Source: [Phialemoniopsis] sp. UDSM-2020 (Eukaryota > Ascomycota > Sordariomycetes > Thyridiales > Thyridiaceae). From it: DNA of 64,000 nucleotides. The DNA lies in NCBI GenBank assembly GCA_018873225.1, contig JAEILZ010000007.1:868001-932000 (forward strand), in the 5' to 3' direction. The notes beneath the pieces were generated by a model. That model made no database searches, was not told the DNA's origin, and saw only the letters and a program-made list of their open reading frames with translations. Position numbers and translations under genes: made by a program. Of the stretch, positions 56,859-64,000 are shown piece after piece (the first letter of the stretch is position 1; every line of letters starts with the position of its first letter).

Positions 56859-59518
56859 ATGACGTCGCAAAGCCAAATTGATCCAGCGGCCGGGACTGCT
56901 GAGTATGCGGCTCAGCGTCTTACCGGTCACGGGTTGAGCTGCCCGCACCATCCCAAATACAGTGTCAACGATGCTCAAAATTCGAAATACCCAAGCCGAA
57001 TCGGTCTCTTTCATCAAAGCTCTGATGTTATTGGCTATCTAGTCACGACGGACCTCTGCGTCAGCTGTTGCGAGGCCATCTTGCCAGACGGCTTCAACGC
57101 TTGGTCTTTATTATCGAAGCTCACTCAAGCTAGCCAAGGGACCAAGCCACCGAAACGATGGCTTGCACCGCCCTCTGCAGCATCTACGATGAGGCCCGGA
57201 GACTACTACCCCACCATGATACAGTGTGGTTCCGGCTTGCAGACTGCCTCAATCTCTCAGGGCCCACAACTCATCATCCCCCAAGGGCATCCGGAAGCCA
57301 AGCTGGCGTGGCAATGGCTTCAACGACAGAGGAAGCCGTTCTATATCGACCATCTTCATGTGACTGGGGGATGGAGGCCTGCAGCCGAGAGAAATGCTGC
57401 TTTGGATTCAATCATAGCGGAGAAGTACGGTGTTCAATTTTCTGCAGAGCAAAATGTTGAGCCCAAGACAGAAGCTCCTACTTGCACAAAGTCATCGAGA
57501 GCATCGGGAATCAAGACAGGCGCCGTGGTCAGGAAGAGCAAACCGCATGCTGTGCTTCCAAAAGAAAGCCCCAAACCCGTCGGGGGTACACCGGTGGTTA
57601 GCAGAGCTACTGGTGCATTGCCTCAAAAGGAACAGACCTCCGGGGTTCAAGACGGAGGACAAAAATCTGTGAGCAGATCAACTAGCGTCGCAGAGGGCTA
57701 CACTAACAAATTTTCCCATAGATCTCTGCGAATCCCGTTGTTATCTCCTCGTCAGCTTTGTCTCAAACAATTGTACAAGCGACTAAGCAACCCCCACAAC
57801 CTCACGAATCCCCGCTCCTGAAGTCAATCGTCGGTGTGCCACCAGGCCAGGCCATCAAATGGTGCGACTACCAGCCATCGTCATCTCTTGATGGGCAATT
57901 ATCGATGCTGCCAGGCTCGGTAGGCAATAGGCGGGGCACACAGACATCTACACAATCTTCCCGAAAAACTTGGGATGAAGTCACGAAGAAGCTTGGTCTG
58001 AGTGCAAATGACCTCAAACGGCTCCAGAGTTCACCGGAAGGAGACACCAGACAATCTATACTGAAAGGGATGGGAGATATAAATCATGGCGCCGACATCG
58101 TGGCGAAGCTATTGGAGTCTCTACGTCCTCAACCCTCGGAGGCTAGCCGTAAGGCTTCAGATAAGAAGGTCACGACAGGATCCAAAAAGTCGCGAACCCA
58201 GGTCGATGAAGACCACGAGAATGAAGTCAAACCTAAGTCGAGACCAAGCGCCGTTCGCTCGCCCGAAGCTCCTAGCCTTGCAAGTAAACCAAGAAACAGC
58301 CCCCAGCCCACCGGAGACGCGCGCCACGAGCACCCAGGCAAGAGCGAGAAACAAGTGCTGTCTACGCCAAAACCGACAGTCCCTATAATGTCACAGCCCA
58401 AGCCTCCCTCACATTTCCAGTCAATGTCACAGCCCAAGCCTGCTCCAAGTTTTCAGCCTCCGCAGCCAACTGCAGCTGCTCCGCATCTTCCTACTCCACC
58501 GTCAGTTGAAACCGAGCAAAGCCCCAAACCTCCTAAAGTCAAAATCCCGAAGATAGCGACTGGAAATATGGCTCCGCGGTTGCCGAATCTTGGAAACTTG
58601 TTTTCGGGCCATAGTAATAAGCCCACGCACTCGACCCATGGAACATCATTCTCGAGCCACACGGCGATGCAAGAAAAACATCCGCTAACTCACATTGAAA
58701 ATCACCACGAGTACCATACCAATGCTGTTAGCCCACCGCAATCTGAGAACAAGCCTACAATAGTGGTATTACCGCAAGCCACTAAGCATGAAGCTAGTGC
58801 TCCCACAACGCCTTCGAAAGAGACTTCCTCAAGCAACTCAGACAACGAAACGCAGCATCAATCAGGAGTTGATTCACATAGTGACTCAGGTCCGGACCAG
58901 TACGAGGTCTCGTCCGAATATACCGAAGATGAGGAGGACAGCAGCAATGGAGAAGCGCCAGCGTGCGAAAATGGAGAGCTGGAGTCTTCGGAAGGGAGCG
59001 GTCCGGAGAACGGACCAGACGACCAGTCATCGAGCAGCTCGGACAGCGACCCAGAGGGTTCGGTTGCTGGATCTGAAGCTGACCCTGGCGAATACGGATT
59101 CGGACAAGATGGAAGCTCGGACGAAGGCTTGGGCAATCATGAAGGTAGTCAGAGCGAAAGCCAGGGTGGGCGCTCAGATGATGAGGACAACGAAGCCGAG
59201 AATCCCGATAGCGACGAAGGGGAAGGTGTGAGCAATGACGACGACGACAAAGACGACAGCAGCGACCATCACAATGACGACAACAGCGACGACGACAGCG
59301 ACGACAACAGCGATGACAACAGCGACGACCACAACGACGACGACGACGACGACGTCAACAACGGCGAAGATGAAGATCCATATAGCGATGACAACGATGC
59401 ATATGGTGATGACAATGTTTCATCTGGCAATGACGACAATCAATTCGGGGATGATGATGATCCGCCTGAGGATTATGACAACGCGGACGATGACTACACA
59501 TGGAGGGATGAGCATTAA
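56859..59518 (+). CDS. Unknown protein with Pro/Lys-rich middle and Asp/Ser-rich acidic tail
   Basis: Exons 56859-57668 and 57722-59518 give 868 aa; the intron has GTGAGC, CTAAC and ATAG ends and joins in phase 0. The first 200 residues look folded, with a Cys/His pair set (HGLSCPHHPKY, DLCVSCCEAILPDG) that could bind zinc. A disordered middle follows, rich in Lys, Pro and Ser, with repeated MSQPKPPSHFQS/MSQPKPAPSFQP. The last 200 residues are almost only Asp, Ser, Glu, Asn and Gly. There is no signal peptide or membrane helix. Such acidic tails occur in nuclear and chromatin or histone-binding proteins, but I cannot assign a function. Confidence 0.75.
59235..59360 (+). repeat. GAC/AAC/AGC-rich coding minisatellite
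   Basis: Imperfect repeats of a 12-nt unit close to GACAACAGCGAC encode runs of Asp with Asn and Ser (DDNSDDNSDD) in the acidic tail. The repeat keeps the reading frame. Length polymorphism between strains is likely. Confidence 0.7.
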
Positions 59519-59662
59519 TCGGGTTCGTCATTAAATTGGGCATTTCTTTGAGTGAGCTAGCTCTTGCATATCGTAGCGACAGTGATTGGTCCGGCACCAG
59601 ATCTCTGTATCAATAATAATAACTTGCTTTAAATACACAACACGACTACATTATGTAAAGCC

Positions 59663-61473
59663 TTATCTCCTTCGTGTGACACTGACGCGCAGGTTTGTTG
59701 GCTTCAAGAAAAAGTAGTTCTTCGTCTCCCACTCCTGAGAACCGCCAGAGATATCATCGCAAAGTGTGAAATCAAAGTCCCGGACCAAGGTCGGGATCAG
59801 CTTCGATATTTGCAACGAAGCGATGTGCCGTCCGATGCAAGTTCGTGCTCCGGCACCAAACTAAGGGATGTCAGCAACTGAAATGTGCAAGCAGCTTCGA
59901 GCTACAATATACAGCAAGCTTACCGATATTAGGTTACGGTGCATAAAAATCAAACGGTTTGGATCTTGCGTCAGCCATCGCTCGGGCTTGAACTCGTGGG
60001 CATCCTCTCCGAAGATGGCCTTGCTGCGGTGGTAGACCCAGTTGTTGATACCGACATGAGTCTGTGCAAATATTGTCAGACTAAGAACAGCCATTCACTG
60101 GACAATGGTCACTTACGCCCTTAGGGAAGAAAAAGCCCTCAACCCATGTTCCCTCCGGCGCAACGACTCTCTCCATAGGAAGCGCGACGGCAGTATGTAG
60201 CCTTAGAGCTTCCTTGATGACCGCTTGAAGATACGGCATAGCTTGGGCGTTGTTCCAAGTGATAGGTCTGTTCTCCGGCTGCTCGGCCGCGGGTGATGCA
60301 ACCTCTTGTCTGAGCTTCTGTAGTGTCTCCGGGTTCTTGAGAAGATGGTACAGTATCCCAGCAAGAGAAGTGGCCGTCGTATCAGACCCAGCCACGATGT
60401 TGGACGCGCAACCGGCAAGAACATGATACATCGTGAAATTCGTGGGGTCCGAAGCGTTGATGCTGAGAAATTTGGACAGAAAGTCCAGTGGCACCTTTCG
60501 AGCCTCAGCATCTTCCGTCGTGACGGTTTGAGGGGCCATCACATGCTCGGCCACCCTATCCTTGGTGAAGTTCATCAGATATGTACGTCCAGTGCCCTTC
60601 TTCCCGGCCAGCCAGTTCCGAATGGGGAAGAATAGCTTATGAAGGTAGCTGTAGACTCCGATCAGCGAAAAGTAGACCATCTCATCGTCGATGGTCTTGA
60701 TGATGTCGCCGATATCGTCGCCTTGATCCATAAAGCCGAGCCGCTTCGAGTACGTGATGAGCCCGATAACATCAAAGGCGAAGCACTGGAACCAATATCC
60801 CATGTCAACCGGTGTCCCGGCGGCTGCTAGCTCCGAGAGGCGCAGGGAGAAGAGGTCAGTGCATTCGTCGACATATGTCTCGTAAGTGACGAGGGATGTC
60901 ATTGAGTATGTACCCTGGAAGAGACGACGATTTCGGCCGTGCCGCTGGATGTCGTCGTCGGCGAACAGTGTCCACTTTTCCCGGTCTGGAGGTGATGCCG
61001 GGTGATATGACGGCGACTTGGGAAAGGTCTTGGCCGCCGTAGGGCCGTAAGCAGCCCTCAAACCATCGGGGCTGGCTAGGGAATAGCGATTCGGACCAAG
61101 GCGAACAATGGGGCCTGTACCATGTCAGACTTCGGACAGCTGAACGAACAAATAAGCCACAGAACGCGACCTACTCACCATACTTCTCATGCAGCGCCAA
61201 GTTCTCCTGCTCGAACTTGCCATGGTATACCCTCCATAAGTACCAGAGATCTGTAAACCGAGCTATGAAAGGCCCAGGCACTCGTCGGAGGGGCGAGAAC
61301 ACTATGCGGCCCAGTGCGTACAGCACGGATGCGACCAGGACCAGGATGCCGGTCTGGGGTGTAACGAGGTTCCACAGGGCTGTCATGGCGCCTTGCGTTG
61401 ATAGCCGGAGCTCCTCCACCGTCGCATCCAACCCATTCATGTAAATCTGTTTCGCGACGTACAAAAGCGCCAT
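59663..61473 (-). CDS. Cytochrome P450 monooxygenase
   Basis: Exons 61179-61473, 60117-61114, 59924-60061 and 59663-59860 give 542 aa with all phases matching. A hydrophobic segment (TGILVLVASVLYALGRIVF) after a short lumenal N-terminus anchors it in the ER membrane, followed by the Pro-rich hinge RRVPGPF. Family motifs are the I-helix AGSDTTATS, K-helix KEALR, FKPERW and the haem-binding loop FGAGARTCIG with Cys485. The sequence resembles fungal P450s of the pisatin demethylase/benzoate-type group (LRRVPGPFIARFTDLWYLWR, KSPSYH). It should oxidise a small hydrophobic substrate with a P450 reductase partner; the substrate is unknown. No tailoring cluster surrounds it. Confidence 0.93.
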
Positions 61474-61843
61474 GATCGTCAGTACTTGAGCAGCCTCATT
61501 GGGTGTTGTGAGGTTGAGTGAAAAATCCAGACGTCTCTTAGAGTGGAGTTTGCCAACATTCGCCGTGCCGCGCTAAAGCATGGCGCCTTCGCCCAGCGGC
61601 AATTCGGTAAAGCGCGGAGGTTTCTAAGACAAAACGGGCGTGTTTAGAGGGTGGAACTGCTATATCTCACCGCCTTAGTGAGACTCAAACCTTTCCACGC
61701 GATATGCGTGCTTTAATTCGTTTTTGAGGACATTTCGAACCTCCTGGATTTTCCCCTTACGCGCCCTTTGGCTTGACAGTATCAATTGGCAAAACAACGG
61801 CTTACCACGCGGCAGCCAGTCCCGTGCGTCATGTCGTTTTGAA
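61474..61843. other. Intergenic region
   Basis: P450 promoter side. No gene is supported. Confidence 0.45.
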
Positions 61844-62587
61844 ATGCCTGGGTTTCTCCTTACCCACTTTGTATTGGCACTGAGGGCTGCTTGGATATGG
61901 GAAAGATGGTTGTGCGCGGACATCAACATTCGCCAAAGTTATGATCGCCAAGCCTCTGCTGAAGTCAATCGCTTGCTGCTTGATTGCGAACATGAAAATT
62001 CGGTAAATCCCATACTAGCTGCCAAGTCAGCTCATTCATTCCGCAATGATCTCCTCGTTTCGACGCGACTGAAAACCTCACCTCTCGGACGTCTCTACAC
62101 CGACATCACCAAAGCTAACCATTATTCTTTCGATTACTACCCTGCAAAATACACGAAGCGCCTCTTTGGAATGGAAAGGAGCTACGATGCATTACCCGAA
62201 GATGAAGCTGTTCAGGTAGGGTTCGCTTTTCACGTCGTATATTGGATCGACACCTCAGCTGACGTTCTTTTCCCCCTTCCTCAGGTTGCTACCAGCATCA
62301 TCAAAGCAGCGGGCAAGATTAGTGATAAAAGTACCAAGTATCTCATTCTTGGCAGACGTCTTTGTTTGCTAATAGTCATGATGAACCTTATGTTCTCACT
62401 CATGTCCGTAGCAATCGGGGATTTTCCCGTCAACGAGCTGGTTCGCGAGCTCTTTTCGTGGACTGGAGCTGTCAGTGGAGGGTTGTTGATTGCGTCACGC
62501 GCCCTTTCACCCTCGAAGATCTGCATTTTTAGGTGCGCGATAGGCTCGGCTGTAGGGGGGTCCTCGGCCTTGCTGTTGCTCAGGTAG
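61844..62587 (+). CDS. Possible small membrane protein, unrecognised
   Basis: The frame from the ATG at 61844 is open to 62587. A likely intron at 62216-62284 (CAG|GTAGGG...CCTCAG|GTT, 69 nt) also keeps frame if removed, giving DALPEDEAVQVATSIIKAAG. Two hydrophobic segments (LCLLIVMMNLMFSLMSVAIG and WTGAVSGGLLIASRAL) suggest a membrane protein. I recognise no family. A minus-strand frame over 62281-62721 competes and also reads like protein, so the strand is uncertain. Confidence 0.35.
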   Translation: MPGFLLTHFVLALRAAWIWERWLCADINIRQSYDRQASAEVNRLLLDCEHENSVNPILAAKSAHSFRNDLLVSTRLKTSPLGRLYTDITKANHYSFDYYPAKYTKRLFGMERSYDALPEDEAVQVGFAFHVVYWIDTSADVLFPLPQVATSIIKAAGKISDKSTKYLILGRRLCLLIVMMNLMFSLMSVAIGDFPVNELVRELFSWTGAVSGGLLIASRALSPSKICIFRCAIGSAVGGSSALLLLR

Positions 62588-62779
62588 TCGTACGAGTACA
62601 TGTTTGTCGTTTCTGGGAGGTCATCGACGTGGAAAGCCAAAAGGCTACTTGAATCTTCATTCAGACGACCTGAAAGTCGCTCAAGTTGGCATCCGTTGCT
62701 TGACTGGTGCGATATACACACAAACAGACAGATACTATCTCCTGTTGATCATGGTGCGCGCTCTTGATGATTACATAGA

Positions 62780-64000
62780 CTAATTGTCAACAAGCGTCCC
62801 ATCGGCCATACCGAACGCCGCGGCGATGTCATTCGTCGTCCTCTCCATGTCGCCTGACCAGTTCTTCTTCTCCGCCTCAGCTATCCTTTTCCGGCTATGC
62901 AGCAGCCTCTCAGCCACGTCCGGCCAGCCCATTCGCGTCTTTCCAAAATCAAGCGCTGTCATGGACAGATCAAGGTCGATTGGTACAAGCTGTCCGTGCC
63001 GCTTCAGCACCTTGCCATCCACGATCACCGTATTGACGTCGGCGATGGACGAGTGCAGTACAATGGCGGCCACAGGGTCCTGCTCAGCGGCACACACCAT
63101 CCCAGGACTAAGCCCGTCAAAGATAACAACGTCGGCAAGCTTCCCCTCTTCCAGCGAGCCAATCTGCTTCTCCATCCCCACAGCCCGCGCACCCTGGATG
63201 GTGCCCAGTCGAAAAGCATCCTGCACCGAAGTGCGCAGATGCTTTGCTGCCTTGCCCTGCTTGATCAGCTCATCGGTACGCTGGCCGCGCTCAGTCTGCA
63301 AGGCCAGCCGCATCTGATTGACGATGCTTGATCCGTTGTTACTGTGGCAGTCGACTCCGAACGAGGTGATGTGCTTGACATTATCCTGAAAGCAAACAGG
63401 GAGTCCCAAACCCATCTGGATTTCCGTATCTGGAGTGGACGAGATATATGCCTTGGCTGCGTTCAATTTCGCAGCATCCGATTCCGTCAAGTTGTTCGCG
63501 TGGGATATCAGAACATCAGGTCCGAGGAGGCCATGACCGTCAATCATGTCCACGAGAGAGTGTTGCCCTTTGACCTGTCAGATTTGAGAACTTGATGGGG
63601 GATTATGAGAAACTAACCAAATACTGCATTACGAACGTAGTGAGTAGTGATGACTTTCGATCCAGCCTTACGGCACCGGTCGTACAGGTCTCTCACCAAG
63701 TCTGTGGGAAGAAACAAAGCGTCGAAGGCCAGTCCAATATGGACTCGGCCATTCCCGTACGGACCAGCCTTGGTAAGTTCTTCAGCTTGCTCTACCGCCC
63801 AATCAGGCAAGAAGTCTGGGTCCATGGTCAAGACCGGGTCCCATTGCTTGACTCTTGCCGTCGGGGCGTAGCAGAAAATAGACCGTATCCCCGAGGAGAC
63901 GGTGGCCGCGACGGCGCTGGTATCTGCGCGTATTTAGAACAAACATCTCAACACCGGGGCTGGGTTAGCTGCATTGACTCACTGTGTGCTGGAGAATAGT
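62780..64000 (-). CDS. Amidohydrolase (cytosine deaminase/chlorohydrolase-like), 5' part beyond the window
   Basis: Exons 62780-63567, 63618-63923 and at least 63983-64000 encode the C-terminal part of a metal-dependent hydrolase of the amidohydrolase superfamily. Seen are the TVSSGIRSIFCYAPTARV strand, VHIGLAFDAL, the metal or substrate His in VLISHANNLTESDA, the catalytic-site Asp in SFGVDCHSNNG, and the C-terminal IGSLEEGKLADVVIFDG block that folds back into the small beta domain. The usual N-terminal HxH metal motif would lie beyond the right edge. The intron acceptor at 63568 is CAAAG|GG; the other ends are conventional. Family members deaminate or dechlorinate heterocycles or release ammonia from nucleosides; the substrate is not predictable here. 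No signal peptide can be judged because the start is missing. Confidence 0.85.

Noticed and set aside
1..64000. Secondary metabolite cluster (P450, MFS, ABC, regulator, reductase, acyltransferase)
   Set aside because: No PKS, NRPS, terpene synthase or DMAT backbone, and the tailoring-type genes are scattered over 60 kb among unrelated genes.

Overview
The window is nuclear DNA of a filamentous ascomycete (Pezizomycotina; a Sordariomycete would fit, but I cannot place it further). The reasons are monocistronic genes on both strands, introns of mostly 41-80 nt with GT-AG ends and CTAAC/CTGAC-like branch sites, and a gene repertoire typical of these fungi: Zn2Cys6 regulator, HET domain, ankyrin and NB-ARC proteins, GH3/GH43 enzymes, MFS/ABC exporters and a P450. 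I joined exons by hand; unless an entry says otherwise, the joins keep frame and give an uninterrupted protein.

Left part (1-19 kb): a decayed trypsin-like protease gene, a secreted GPI-type protein, an ABCG half-transporter divergent from a Zn2Cys6 regulator, a small unknown protein, a secreted zinc metalloprotease, an F-box-like protein and a secreted GH3 glycosidase. Middle (19-45 kb): a STAND-type N-terminal/ankyrin protein, an MFS exporter, a HET-domain protein with a HET relic beside it, a frameshifted aldo/keto reductase, a secreted GH43 enzyme, a full-size ABCB transporter broken in its first half, a divergent carnitine acyltransferase-like protein, a small DUF4267-like membrane protein, a double beta-propeller phytase-like secreted protein with EGF-like modules, and a CorA-like membrane protein. 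Right part (45-64 kb): a RelA/SpoT-domain protein, a hydrolase/NB-ARC/TPR NLR-like protein, a 1377-aa ankyrin protein with a Gln-rich tail, an acidic Asp/Ser-rich protein, a P450, an uncertain membrane ORF and the 3' part of an amidohydrolase that runs off the window.

Two themes stand out. First, recognition/self-defence type proteins are concentrated here: N-domain/ankyrin, HET plus HET relic, RelA/SpoT, NLR and giant ankyrin. The RelA/SpoT, NLR and ankyrin genes lie consecutively at 45.3-56.2 kb. Second, several accessory genes look decayed: three in-frame TAG codons in the protease, a 1-nt frameshift in the aldo/keto reductase, a frame break with missing residues in the ABCB transporter, and the HET relic. 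No PKS, NRPS or terpene synthase backbone, rRNA, tRNA, transposase or CRISPR array was recognised.
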